A stretch of 64,000 bases of DNA from Deltaproteobacteria bacterium UBA6106 (lineage in GTDB: Bacteria; Desulfobacterota; Syntrophorhabdia; Syntrophorhabdales; Syntrophorhabdaceae): the NCBI GenBank assembly GCA_002428485.1, contig DIWM01000048.1:118550-182549 (forward strand). Direction: 5' to 3'. Shown here in pieces: positions 8,542 through 17,092 of this stretch. Each line of letters starts with the position of its first letter. The stretch's first letter is position 1. The notes below the pieces were generated by a model, which was not told the origin of the DNA, made no database searches, and saw nothing but the letters and a program-made list of their open reading frames with translations. The translations under genes and the position numbers were made by a program.

Positions 8542-9237
8542 ATGAACGCGATCATCGGCGGAACGTCACTTCTCAATTCATCCCTATTCTCTTCGTGGAA
8601 GGACAGAAGCATCAAAACGCCCTACGGGAACATCCGGGTCAAGGTCGGCAACAGCGCGGTCTTCCTTCAGCGCCACGGCAGCCCTCCTGTTCCGCCCCAT
8701 ACGATCAACCATCGGGCCAACATATGGGCCTTGCGGAAACTCGGGGCCAAAAAGATCATCTCCATCAACTCCGTGGGAAGCCTGAAGGCGTCCATCAAAC
8801 CAGGCACCCTCGCGATTCCCGACGACTTTTTGTCCGTCTGGAGCATACCGACCTTTTTTGACAAAGAAATACGGTTTTTCATCCCGCAGATGGACAAACC
8901 ACTGGCCCGGTATCTCCATGGCCTCTGTAAAAAAACAGGCATCAGTGCCAGGAACGGGGGCGTCTACATCCAGACCATCGGCCCCAGGCTCGAAACAAAG
9001 GCGGAGATCAGCATGCTAAAAAGATTCGGCGACATCGTCGGCATGACGATGGCATCGGAGGCAACGCTCTCGATGGAATACGGCATACCTTACGCAAGCC
9101 TCTGCTCCATCGACAACTACTGCAACGGGATAACAAATAAACCTCTCACCATGAAACAGATAATGGACAATGTGCGGAAAAACCTTGGCAGCATCGAACG
9201 AATCATCGAGGCGCTCGTCAAAAGGGACTTTGCATGA
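8542..9237 (+). CDS. MTA/MTI phosphorylase (purine nucleoside phosphorylase family)
   Basis: Phosphorolysis of 5'-methylthioadenosine or 5'-methylthioinosine to a purine base and methylthioribose-1-phosphate. The 231-residue product has the family's phosphate and ribose elements RHG, PPHTINHRANIWAL and GPRLETKAEI, followed by VGMTMASEATL. The purine-contacting loop reads SIDNYCNG. The next gene, overlapping by four bases, resembles MTA deaminase. That pairing suggests methylthioinosine is the real substrate, as in the deaminase-first route described in Pseudomonas aeruginosa. Adenine- versus hypoxanthine-nucleoside specificity cannot be settled by eye. Confidence 0.85.
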   Translation: MNAIIGGTSLLNSSLFSSWKDRSIKTPYGNIRVKVGNSAVFLQRHGSPPVPPHTINHRANIWALRKLGAKKIISINSVGSLKASIKPGTLAIPDDFLSVWSIPTFFDKEIRFFIPQMDKPLARYLHGLCKKTGISARNGGVYIQTIGPRLETKAEISMLKRFGDIVGMTMASEATLSMEYGIPYASLCSIDNYCNGITNKPLTMKQIMDNVRKNLGSIERIIEALVKRDFA

Positions 9238-10490
9238 AGATACTCATCAAAGACGTGCAACTGAAAGGAGCGACGAGGGATATCTTCATCAACAACGGCA
9301 CTGTTGAAGAGATCTCCGAAAGGTGTGCCCGTGATGCCGATAAGGTCATCAACGGGAGCAACAAGGCCGCCCTGCCCTCTTTTATCAACGGTCATACCCA
9401 CGCTGCCATGACCCTCTTCAGGGGGTTCGCAGACGATATGCCCCTGAAAAACTGGCTTGAAGAGAAGATATGGGTCCTCGAATCAAAGCTCACAGAAGAA
9501 GATGTCTACTGGGGGTCGAAGCTCGCCTGTCTCGAGATGATCAAGAACGGGGTTACTGCTTTCAACGATATGTACTGGCACTGGGAAGGAACTGCCAGGG
9601 CCGTCGTGGAAATGGGCATACGGGGCCTCATCAGCGCGGTCTTTATCGATATGTTCGATCAGAAAAAAGGGCAGGAACAGATCGACCTCAACACAAGGCT
9701 TTTTGAGCTCTCCGAACAATACAAGCCGTACGTGACCTTCACCTTCGGCCCCCACGCCATCTATACGGTCTCCGAAGAAAGCCTCCGCTGGATGCGTGAT
9801 TTTTCCGAAAAACACAATATCCTCATCCATATGCACCTTGCAGAGACGCATGACGAGAACCGTTTCGCCAACGAAAAATACGGCCGGACGCCTGTCGAAT
9901 TTCTCGACCGCATCGGGGTCCTTTCTGAGCGCTTCATCGGGTGCCACGGCTGCGTCCTTAATGAAGAAGACTGCAGGACGCTGAGAGAGCGCCAGGCAAA
10001 ACTTGTCCACATCCCCGTCTCCAACCTCAAGCTCGCCGTCGGCAGGATATTCCCCCACTTCCTCATGAAAAATGAAGGGATACCGTATTGTTTCGGCACA
10101 GACGGCTGCGCATCCAACAACCATCTCGACATGATCGAGACGATGAAGTTTGCATCGCTCATCGCAAAATTCATGAACCACGACCCTACGCTGCTCCCCG
10201 CGCAGGAGACATTCGATATCGCCACAAAGGTGGCCGCCCGCATATTCAACCTCGGCGACTGGGAGGTCGAGGTGGGCAAAAGCCCTGATATCATCCTTAT
10301 CGACCTCAACAGGCCGGAATTTGTCCCCAACTTCGACATCTATTCGGATATTGTCTATGCATCCAACGGCTATGCCGTCGATACGGTGATCTGCATGGGC
10401 AGGGTCCTCATGGAAAACCGTTACGTTCCCGGCGAAGAGGAAATCCTGAAAAAGGTGAAGACAGTAGCAAACGCCATTGTTGCACGATGA
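9234..10490 (+). CDS. mtaD: MTA/SAH deaminase, amidohydrolase family
   Basis: Cytosolic zinc amidohydrolase that deaminates 5'-methylthioadenosine and/or S-adenosylhomocysteine to the inosyl forms. The metal site is complete: HTH within FINGHTHAAM, a histidine in IHMHLAETHDE, and the catalytic aspartate in FGTDGCASNNHLDM. GPHAIYTVS is typical of the MtaD/TrzA group. The length of 418 residues is normal. It overlaps the phosphorylase gene (ATGA at 9234-9237) and the following gene (10487-10490), so all three are translationally coupled. Its partner suggests a methionine-salvage or toxic by-product disposal role. Other substrates of this broad family, such as guanine or chlorohydrolase-type compounds, are less likely in this context. 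Confidence 0.88.
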   Translation: MKILIKDVQLKGATRDIFINNGTVEEISERCARDADKVINGSNKAALPSFINGHTHAAMTLFRGFADDMPLKNWLEEKIWVLESKLTEEDVYWGSKLACLEMIKNGVTAFNDMYWHWEGTARAVVEMGIRGLISAVFIDMFDQKKGQEQIDLNTRLFELSEQYKPYVTFTFGPHAIYTVSEESLRWMRDFSEKHNILIHMHLAETHDENRFANEKYGRTPVEFLDRIGVLSERFIGCHGCVLNEEDCRTLRERQAKLVHIPVSNLKLAVGRIFPHFLMKNEGIPYCFGTDGCASNNHLDMIETMKFASLIAKFMNHDPTLLPAQETFDIATKVAARIFNLGDWEVEVGKSPDIILIDLNRPEFVPNFDIYSDIVYASNGYAVDTVICMGRVLMENRYVPGEEEILKKVKTVANAIVAR

Positions 10491-10939
10491 TATTCATCTG
10501 CGATCTCATGCTCGGGAGGTTATCAAAATACCTGAGGATGCTCGGGCTCAATGCACCCTGCGCAAAAAGCCCCGGTCCGCCGGACACAGGGGAACACGCC
10601 GAAGAACCACCCTATTTCTTTACAAAAAGGCTGGGGGGCCCTCGCTATGAAAGAACCATACATATCAGGTCCGACCGGATCATGGAACAGCTCGGAGAGA
10701 TCCGGCACATTATCGTCCCGCACATCAGACCCGATGCTATCATGTCGCGGTGTATCGAATGTAATGTCCCTCTCTTCTCAACATCCAGGGAAAACATCGA
10801 GCACTATGTCCCCGAATATGTCTACCACCACCATGCTGAATTTAAACAATGCCCGTCCTGCAAAAAGGTATACTGGGGCGGCTCGCATACGGAGAAGATG
10901 AGGAAATGGATCGACGAAATAACCGAGGCTCATGGCTGA
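10487..10939 (+). CDS. Mut7-C (DUF82) domain protein with zinc ribbon
   Basis: A 150-residue protein with the Mut7-C layout: an N-terminal PIN-like segment (FICDLMLGRLSKYLRMLG) and a C-terminal zinc ribbon (CIEC, then CPSCKKVYWGGSH). The family is thought to be nuclease-like, but no precise role is established. The usual TRD nuclease core appears as FFTKRLGG here, so the active site may be degenerate. The gene overlaps mtaD by four bases. Its last residues (AHG) and stop codon are encoded by the GGCTCAT repeat that begins at 10927, so the native C-terminus may have been replaced. Confidence 0.75.
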   Translation: MIFICDLMLGRLSKYLRMLGLNAPCAKSPGPPDTGEHAEEPPYFFTKRLGGPRYERTIHIRSDRIMEQLGEIRHIIVPHIRPDAIMSRCIECNVPLFSTSRENIEHYVPEYVYHHHAEFKQCPSCKKVYWGGSHTEKMRKWIDEITEAHG

Positions 10940-11146
10940 TAGCTCATGGCTGATAGCTCATGGCTCATGGCAAAACACCCGTAAGTCGTAAGGCGTCAGG
11001 CGTAAAGGGGGGGGGAAGACCGGATGCTTGATACTGGATTCTGGATTCTGGCTCCTGACTCCTTGATTCTGGCTCTTGTATCCTGAAAGCTGATAGCAAA
11101 GACGAACCAGGTTTGTGCTCTTGCCATGAGCTATGAGCTATGAGCC
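10927..11146. repeat. Large composite heptamer element between Mut7-C gene and nth
   Basis: Four successive heptamer arrays fill this gap: six [A/G]GCT[C/G]AT units (10927-10968); four CGTAAGG-type units (10980-11007); eleven consecutive units of a degenerate GGATTCT type (11022-11098), all in perfect 7-base register; and three reverse-complement units ATGAGC[T/C] (11126-11146). The first and last arrays are inverted arms that could pair. The right arm creates a spurious upstream ATG in frame with nth. Confidence 0.88.
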
Positions 11147-11168
11147 GCCTTTCTTCGGGAGGTTTATC

Positions 11169-11819
11169 ATGTTCCCATTCAAAGAGATGATCAACATTTT
11201 GAAGAAGCGCTTGAAAGATGACCTGCCTTCTGTCACCAAAATTGCGCAGCAGGAACGAAGAGACCCTTTTCTTATCCTCGTCGGCACCCTCCTGAGCCTT
11301 CGTACCAAGGACGAACTGACCGAAAAGGTGATGGAAAGGCTTGTCAGGCGGGCGAGAACCCCGGAAGAATTGCTCAGGATCCCCGCGGGCGAGTTGCAGA
11401 AGCTCATATATCCTGTCGGTTTCTACCGGAACAAGTCAAAGGTTCTCGCGAACGTAGCACAAATCATTACAGGCACCTACGACGGCATTGTTCCGGATTC
11501 CATCGATGAGCTGCTTAAAATCAAGGGGGTCGGCAGGAAGACCGCCAACCTTGTTGTCACCGAGGCATACGGCAAACCCGGGATATGCGTCGATACCCAC
11601 GTACACCGGATCTCAAACCGTATTGGGGCGGTCTCAACAAAAGGTCCACACCAGACCGAGGAAGCGCTGCGGAAGATACTGCCAAGGCAATACTGGATCA
11701 TCTACAATACCCTGCTGGTCACCTTCGGGAAGCGGATATGCTCCCCCCTGTCGCCACGCTGCAGCCAATGCCCGGTTGTTCACCTTTGCGCGAGAAAAGG
11801 CGTCACAAAGCACCGCTGA
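11169..11819 (+). CDS. nth: Endonuclease III, base-excision repair DNA glycosylase/AP lyase
   Basis: Removes oxidised pyrimidines from DNA and nicks at the abasic site. The helix-hairpin-helix LLKIKGVGRKTANL carries the catalytic lysine, and VDTHVHRISNRIG carries the catalytic aspartate. The [4Fe-4S] loop is canonical (C-x6-C-x2-C-x5-C, ICSPLSPRCSQCPVVHLC) near the C-terminus. The start at 11169 follows GGGAGG. The frame is also open into the repeat upstream, but those residues (MSYEP) are repeat-coded. The length of 216 residues is normal. Confidence 0.95.
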   Translation: MFPFKEMINILKKRLKDDLPSVTKIAQQERRDPFLILVGTLLSLRTKDELTEKVMERLVRRARTPEELLRIPAGELQKLIYPVGFYRNKSKVLANVAQIITGTYDGIVPDSIDELLKIKGVGRKTANLVVTEAYGKPGICVDTHVHRISNRIGAVSTKGPHQTEEALRKILPRQYWIIYNTLLVTFGKRICSPLSPRCSQCPVVHLCARKGVTKHR

Positions 11820-11830
11820 AAGGAAAATAC

Positions 11831-11964
11831 CGTATACCGTATGTCGTATATCGAAAAGTAAAGAAAACCCTTCGGCGAGAACAACCGTAATTCGTAAATC
11901 GTGGACGCAAGAGGAAGAGCACAAGGTGCGAGGGCCTTTCACCTTTCACCTTTCACCTTTTACC
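11831..11964. repeat. Heptamer arrays upstream of bamA
   Basis: Three short arrays in one 217-base gap: CGTATAC-type units (11831-11851), CGTAATT-type units (11886-11906) and TTTCACC units (11937-11964). Each has three to four units in exact 7-base register. No gene was seen in the gap. Confidence 0.75.
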
Positions 11965-11998
11965 CCTAGCCTTGGCGGCAAAGTACTGACTTTTTACC

Positions 11999-12027
11999 TT
12001 TACATACCCTTTGTTTTCTGTTAATTT
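11999..12027 (+). promoter_or_regulatory. Candidate promoter of the bamA-lpx operon
   Basis: TTTACA (11999-12004) and TAATTT (12022-12027) are 17 bases apart. The start codon at 12037 is only nine bases after the -10 box and lacks a clear ribosome binding site, which would give a nearly leaderless transcript. The call rests on consensus match alone. Confidence 0.35.
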
Positions 12028-12036
12028 TGCTATCGA

Positions 12037-14301
12037 ATGAAAATCCTCGCAACATTTTTATTATCATTATGGATTCTTGCACTCTCAATGCCCGTTTTTG
12101 CCGCTGATGCCGACAGGATCGCAAAGATCGACGTCACCGGGAACGAAAGGATCGACACCGCGTTTATCATGAACAGCATCAAAACAAAAGAGAGGGAGCC
12201 CTATAACCTTGATAAGCTGCGGGAAGACATGAAAAATATCTATAAGACAGGGTTCTTCAGCGATGTGCAGATCAACGTCCAGGATACCGACGCGGGAAAA
12301 GCCGTAACATTCGTGGTCATTGAGAGACCGCCGATCAAGGCCATCTACCTCTCGGGGAATAAAAAGATCAAGACATCGGACATCACGGAAAAACTGAAGA
12401 TCAAAACCAATACGGTGTTGAACATAGAAAGAATCAAAGAAAGCATGGACGAGATCAAGAAGCTGTACTCCGGCAAAGGGTACTACGCGACCAGGGTAAA
12501 TTACGATATAGAGTACGGCGAGGCATATGCAGATGTAACGGTCAATTTCACGATAGACGAACCGGCACAGGCTTATGTCAAGAAGATCTCTTTTACAGGC
12601 AACAAGACGTTCAAGGACAGCAAATTAAGAGATTTCATGAGGACCAGAGAAAAAGGCATCCTGTCATGGTTCACCGGCTCCGGCATCCTCGACGACGAGG
12701 CCATCGAGGACGACAGGAAGAACCTTGAGGCGTTCTATCACGACAAAGGCTATCTCCGCGTCAAGGTCGGCATACCCGATATCAAGATCTCCCAGGACGG
12801 CAAGACCATAAGCATTTCCATACCCATCGAAGAAGGGAACGTTTATACGATAGGCACCGTCAATTTCGAGGGTGATCTGATATTTGATACAGCAGAGCTC
12901 CTCCGCAACCTCAAAAGCAGAACAGGCAGGACCTTCAGCTCTATGACCTATCAGGAAGACATCCTGAACCTCGTTGACCTCTACCAGGATAAGGGCTACG
13001 CGTTCTGTGATGTTACGCCGTTGACCCTCCTGGATGATGAGGCAAAGAAAGTAAACCTGACCTTCAATATCACAAAGGGGAAGGAGATATATTTCAACAG
13101 GATCAATATCCTGGGCAATACCAAGACAAGGGATAAGGTTATCCGCAGGGAGCTAAAATTCGCGGAAGGCGACCGGTTTTCGGCAACCAATATGAAGGCG
13201 AGCAAAAAGAAATTAAAGAACACCACCTTCTTTAAAGAAACCGACATGAAGCTTGTCCGGACGGAGGAACCCGATAAGGTCAACGTAGACCTGTCTGTGG
13301 AGGAAAAACCTACGGGTTCATTAAGCCTCGGCATAGGGTACAGCACATCGGACAATATCATATTGAGCGGCAACGTATCGCAGGAAAACTTTTTCGGGAC
13401 CGGAAGGAAGATATACCTTGATGCCGCCCTCAGCAGTGTTACCCAGGAATACCGGCTTACCTTCATAGAGCCTTATATCTTCGACCTGAACCTCGGCGCG
13501 GGGTTCAGCATCTTCGACTTCACCAGGATACTGGATACATACGATTACGAGAAGAAGGGCGGCAGCATAGTGTTGACGAGGCCATTGACCGACGATATTA
13601 AGGTGGCCACACGATACCGCTACGAGGTCACGGACGTTTACAATATTTCCAGTGAGGCAACCCAGGACATCTGGGACCAGAGAGGCACCAGCTCAACGAG
13701 CGCCGTCAGCCTCTCGCTCATGAAGAACACTATCGACGATATATTAAACCCATCGAAAGGGGTAAACTCGGACATTACCGTTGAAGCGGCCGGCGGCCCC
13801 TTCGGCGGTTCCAACTATTTTTACAAGGTTACAGGATTTTACGGCCAGTATATCCCCGCCGGGTTCTGGGACAGCTCGTTCTTTGTGCGGGGCACCGGGG
13901 GAATATTGAGGCCTTTCGGGGACAAAGAGCTGCCGCTGTATGAAAAATTCTACGTCGGCGGTCTGAATTCTGTCAGGGGATTCAGGTTTGGCGAAGCAGG
14001 CCCGAAAGATATAAACGAACAGGTCCTGGGGGCAGAGAACCAGTTATATTTCAACCTGGAATGGATCTTCCCCATCTACAAGCCTGCAGGGCTAAAAGGG
14101 GTCCTCTTTTATGATGCCGGCGCCGGGTTTGACGGTACAAATCTGAATGTGATAAAAGATAGCATGAGAACAACTGCCGGATTCGGAATCAGGTGGTTTT
14201 CACCGATGGGTCCTATCCGCCTTGAATTCGGATATAACCTCTTTCCCAAGTCAGGTGACAGGAGGAATGCATTTGACTTCACAATCGGAACACAATATTA
14301 A
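12037..14301 (+). CDS. bamA: BamA outer-membrane protein assembly factor
   Basis: Central subunit of the BAM complex that inserts beta-barrel proteins into the outer membrane. The 754-residue protein starts with a signal peptide (cleavage after SMPVFA, about residue 22). It continues with five POTRA domains (about residues 25-345 and a little beyond) and a C-terminal 16-strand barrel ending in a phenylalanine/tyrosine-rich strand. The barrel-loop signature VRGFRFG is present (SVRGFRFGEAGP). It heads a same-strand cluster with ompH and lipid A genes, the usual arrangement. Confidence 0.96.
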   Translation: MKILATFLLSLWILALSMPVFAADADRIAKIDVTGNERIDTAFIMNSIKTKEREPYNLDKLREDMKNIYKTGFFSDVQINVQDTDAGKAVTFVVIERPPIKAIYLSGNKKIKTSDITEKLKIKTNTVLNIERIKESMDEIKKLYSGKGYYATRVNYDIEYGEAYADVTVNFTIDEPAQAYVKKISFTGNKTFKDSKLRDFMRTREKGILSWFTGSGILDDEAIEDDRKNLEAFYHDKGYLRVKVGIPDIKISQDGKTISISIPIEEGNVYTIGTVNFEGDLIFDTAELLRNLKSRTGRTFSSMTYQEDILNLVDLYQDKGYAFCDVTPLTLLDDEAKKVNLTFNITKGKEIYFNRINILGNTKTRDKVIRRELKFAEGDRFSATNMKASKKKLKNTTFFKETDMKLVRTEEPDKVNVDLSVEEKPTGSLSLGIGYSTSDNIILSGNVSQENFFGTGRKIYLDAALSSVTQEYRLTFIEPYIFDLNLGAGFSIFDFTRILDTYDYEKKGGSIVLTRPLTDDIKVATRYRYEVTDVYNISSEATQDIWDQRGTSSTSAVSLSLMKNTIDDILNPSKGVNSDITVEAAGGPFGGSNYFYKVTGFYGQYIPAGFWDSSFFVRGTGGILRPFGDKELPLYEKFYVGGLNSVRGFRFGEAGPKDINEQVLGAENQLYFNLEWIFPIYKPAGLKGVLFYDAGAGFDGTNLNVIKDSMRTTAGFGIRWFSPMGPIRLEFGYNLFPKSGDRRNAFDFTIGTQY

Positions 14302-14313
14302 ACAGGAGGCATC

Positions 14314-14856
14314 ATGAAAAAGATCGTATTTTTTCTTATCATCGCACTGTTTCTCTGCATACCGCTTGCAGCGAAGTGCCAGTCACTTAATATCGCATAT
14401 GTTGACCTGCAAAGGGTCATGCTTGAATCAGAGAAAGGAAAGGATATCAGGAAAGCGCTTACAGGCGAGGCGGAACGGCTGAAGAAAAACCTCGATGGGA
14501 AACAGGGCGAACTCCAGAAACTAAAGGACGCGCTGGAGAAGCAGGGCGCCACGATCACCCCTGAAGCGCGTGCAGACAAGGAAAAACAGTACCAGAGCAA
14601 GTTGAAGGATTATCAGCGCCTTGTTAACGACTACCAGGGAGAGCTTCAGCAAAAGGATATGGAGTTTACACAAAAGATCCTGAAAGAGATCGAAGAGGTT
14701 ATCAAAGGCCTCGGCGACAGGGAGAAATACGCCCTGATCCTCGAAAGAAGCCAGGCAGGGGTCCTCTATGGAAGTCCGGCAATCGATATCACCGGCAAGG
14801 TCATTACCCTTTTCAACGAAACGTCAAAAAAGGCCCCTGCACCTGCAAAGAAATAA
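14314..14856 (+). CDS. skp: OmpH/Skp-family periplasmic chaperone
   Basis: Periplasmic holding chaperone for unfolded outer-membrane proteins on their way to BamA. The 180-residue product has an N-terminal signal peptide (about 20 residues), then AYVDLQRVMLESEKGKD, typical of the family. A long lysine/glutamate-rich coiled-coil region (residues 45-125) forms the tentacle hairpin. A basic, alanine/proline-rich tail ends the protein. It follows bamA by 12 bases with AGGAGG before the ATG. Confidence 0.9.
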   Translation: MKKIVFFLIIALFLCIPLAAKCQSLNIAYVDLQRVMLESEKGKDIRKALTGEAERLKKNLDGKQGELQKLKDALEKQGATITPEARADKEKQYQSKLKDYQRLVNDYQGELQQKDMEFTQKILKEIEEVIKGLGDREKYALILERSQAGVLYGSPAIDITGKVITLFNETSKKAPAPAKK

Positions 14857-14860
14857 AACA

Positions 14861-15892
14861 ATGCTGTTATTGAAAGATATAGCTACGGCAGTACAGGGCC
14901 TTCTTATAGGCGACGGGGATGTCCCTGTTACAGGCGTTTCAAGCATAAAGGACGCACAGGCCGGCGACATCACCTTTCTTACCCATCGCAGCTATAAAAA
15001 ATACCTTCCTGCCTGCAGGGCAACGGCGGTAATGCTGGGCAAAGATATAGAGACGGACCACCTGAAACATATGAATATTATCGTCGTGGACAATCCCGGC
15101 CTTTCTTATATCAAGACGGCAGAACTGTTTCTGGGGCCTGCAAAAAAAGCGCAGGGGGTCAGCCCCCTTGCCTTTGTCTCAACCGGCGCTCATGTTGATG
15201 AAGATGTCTCGATAGCGCCCTACGTTTACATCGGCGGCGGCGCGGTAATCAAAAAAGGCGTAACGCTTTTCCCTTTCGTCTACATAGGCGACGACTCGGT
15301 CATCGGCGAGAACACAACGATATACCCTCACGTAACGATCTACAAAAATACCTCCATAGGCAAAAGGGTTGCCATACACGGCGGCACCGTCATCGGGAGC
15401 GACGGGTTCGGATATATGTGGGACGGGAAACAACACGCCAAGATCCCTCAACTCGGCAGCGTTGAGATCGAAGACGATGTCGAGATAGGCGCCAATGTCG
15501 CCATTGACAGGGCATCCCTCGGCAAAACGATCATAAAGAAGGGCACCAAGATAGACAACCTCGTCCAGGTTGCGCATAACGTATCTATCGGCGAAAATTC
15601 CATCATCGTCGCCCATGTCGGGATCGCCGGGAGCGCTACCATAGGCAGCAACGTTGTCCTGGCCGGACAGGTGGGCGTGAAAGACCACACCAACATAGGC
15701 AACAATGTCATGGCAGGCGGCCAGACGGGCATCACCAAGGACGTGCCCGACAATATGCTTATCATGGGAACGCCCCACATGCCGCACAGGGAATGGATGA
15801 AGCTCCAGAATTATCTCAAGAAGCTGCCGGCTCTTTTCGAACGCATTAAAAAGGTGGAGCAAAGGCTCAACCTGGAGGAAAACGATGATTGA
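14861..15892 (+). CDS. lpxD: UDP-3-O-acyl-glucosamine N-acyltransferase
   Basis: Third step of lipid A synthesis: transfers a second acyl chain to UDP-3-O-acyl-glucosamine. Starting at 14861 gives 343 residues, which matches the family; the open frame extends further upstream inside ompH but has no support. The N-terminal uridine-binding domain is followed by many hexapeptide repeats ([I/V]G-x4 pattern, residues 110-300) that form the left-handed helix. The catalytic histidine region reads VAIHGGTVIGSDGFGY. Its last eight bases overlap fabZ. Confidence 0.94.
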   Translation: MLLLKDIATAVQGLLIGDGDVPVTGVSSIKDAQAGDITFLTHRSYKKYLPACRATAVMLGKDIETDHLKHMNIIVVDNPGLSYIKTAELFLGPAKKAQGVSPLAFVSTGAHVDEDVSIAPYVYIGGGAVIKKGVTLFPFVYIGDDSVIGENTTIYPHVTIYKNTSIGKRVAIHGGTVIGSDGFGYMWDGKQHAKIPQLGSVEIEDDVEIGANVAIDRASLGKTIIKKGTKIDNLVQVAHNVSIGENSIIVAHVGIAGSATIGSNVVLAGQVGVKDHTNIGNNVMAGGQTGITKDVPDNMLIMGTPHMPHREWMKLQNYLKKLPALFERIKKVEQRLNLEENDD

Positions 15893-16313
15893 CATCAATG
15901 AGATCATACGGCTCATGCCCCACAGCTATCCTTTCCTGCTCGTTGACAGAATCCTGGAGCTGGAACCGGAAAAAAGGGTAGTAGGCATCAAGAATGTCAC
16001 CTACAACGAGCCTTTTTTCACCGGCCACTTTCCGCAAAGGCCTATCATGCCCGGCGTCCTTATCCTGGAAGCCATGGCACAGACGGGCGGGGTTCTCGCC
16101 TTTAAATCCCTCCCCGAAGCAAAGGGCACCGTCTTTTTCACGGGCATCGACGACGCGCGGTTCAGAAGGCCGGTAATACCCGGCGACCAGCTGAAGTTTG
16201 TCGTAGAGGTGGTAAGGCACAGACGGGAGATATGGGTCTTTGAAGCCAAGGCGTACGTTGATAACGACATCGCCGCTGAAGCAAGGATCATGGCGATGCT
16301 AAAGAAAGAATAA
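15885..16313 (+). CDS. fabZ: 3-hydroxyacyl-ACP dehydratase
   Basis: Dehydrates 3-hydroxyacyl-ACP in fatty acid elongation and so competes with LpxA for the same substrate, which explains its place in lpx operons. The 142-residue product has the hot-dog signature GHFPQRPIMPGVLILEAMAQ, with the catalytic histidine and glutamate. It overlaps lpxD by eight bases, which implies coupled translation. Confidence 0.96.
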   Translation: MIDINEIIRLMPHSYPFLLVDRILELEPEKRVVGIKNVTYNEPFFTGHFPQRPIMPGVLILEAMAQTGGVLAFKSLPEAKGTVFFTGIDDARFRRPVIPGDQLKFVVEVVRHRREIWVFEAKAYVDNDIAAEARIMAMLKKE

Positions 16314-16324
16314 GGAGCGTAAGC

Positions 16325-17092
16325 TTGATACACCCTACCGCAATCATCCATAAAAATGCCAAAATCGATAATGACGTCGATATCGGCCCCTATTGTATTG
16401 TCGAAGAAAAGGCAACGATCCGGAAAGGGACAAAACTCCTGGGGCACGTGGTAATCCAGGGAAACACGACAATAGGCGAAGGCTGCACCATCAGCCCCTT
16501 CGCCTCCATCGGAGGCCCTCCCCAGGACATCAGCTACAAAGGGGAAGATACCACGATCCACATAGGCGACAACAATACCATCAAAGAATACGTCACCATC
16601 AATAAAGGCTCTGTCCACGGCGGCGGGACGACGGAGGTGGGCAATAATAATTTCATCATGGCCTACGCGCATATTGCCCACGATTGCAAGGTAGGCAGCA
16701 ATATCATCATGGCGAACTGCGCTACCCTGGCGGGACACGTCGAGGTCGCCGATTTTGTCACCTTTGCCGGCCTCTGCGCCGTTCACCAGTTCTGCAGGGT
16801 CGGCAAGTACGCCTTTATCAGCGGCATCACCGGCGTCCCCAAGGACGTCCCTCCGTTCGTGATCGCCGCGGGGAGCAGGGCTGAGCTTTACGGCCTCAAT
16901 GTTGTCGGCCTTGAGCGCCACGGCTTTGCCAAAGAAGATATCTCACAATTAAAAAAGGCATACAGGATCCTTTTCCGGTCTTCCCTCCCCCTGACCACAT
17001 CGCTGAAGGTCATACAGGAAGAACTGAAGGGTGAGCACATAGACGAGCTCATACATTTTATCCAGGCGTCGAAGAGAGGCATATGTCGATAA
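16325..17092 (+). CDS. lpxA: UDP-N-acetylglucosamine acyltransferase
   Basis: First step of lipid A synthesis. The start is a TTG at 16325 behind AAGGAG, giving MIHPTAIIH, the standard LpxA N-terminus. Hexapeptide repeats span residues 1-185, with the catalytic histidine region in MAYAHIAHDCKVG. A helical C-terminal domain follows. The length of 255 residues is typical. It overlaps the next gene, a Gfo/Idh/MocA oxidoreductase, by 10 bases. Whether the acceptor is UDP-GlcNAc or its 3-amino analogue cannot be decided by eye, and the neighbour makes the question worth asking. Confidence 0.94.
   Translation: MIHPTAIIHKNAKIDNDVDIGPYCIVEEKATIRKGTKLLGHVVIQGNTTIGEGCTISPFASIGGPPQDISYKGEDTTIHIGDNNTIKEYVTINKGSVHGGGTTEVGNNNFIMAYAHIAHDCKVGSNIIMANCATLAGHVEVADFVTFAGLCAVHQFCRVGKYAFISGITGVPKDVPPFVIAAGSRAELYGLNVVGLERHGFAKEDISQLKKAYRILFRSSLPLTTSLKVIQEELKGEHIDELIHFIQASKRGICR

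Noticed and set aside
11133..11168. Upstream in-frame start of nth giving MSYEPPFF
   Set aside because: These codons are repeat units ATGAGCT/ATGAGCC; the ATG at 11169 has GGGAGG and matches the family. The same was decided for mazG (22968) and the ATPase at 26860.
11488..12024. 178-codon frame overlapping the end of nth
   Set aside because: It overlaps nth in another frame and continues into repeat arrays; no homology is visible.
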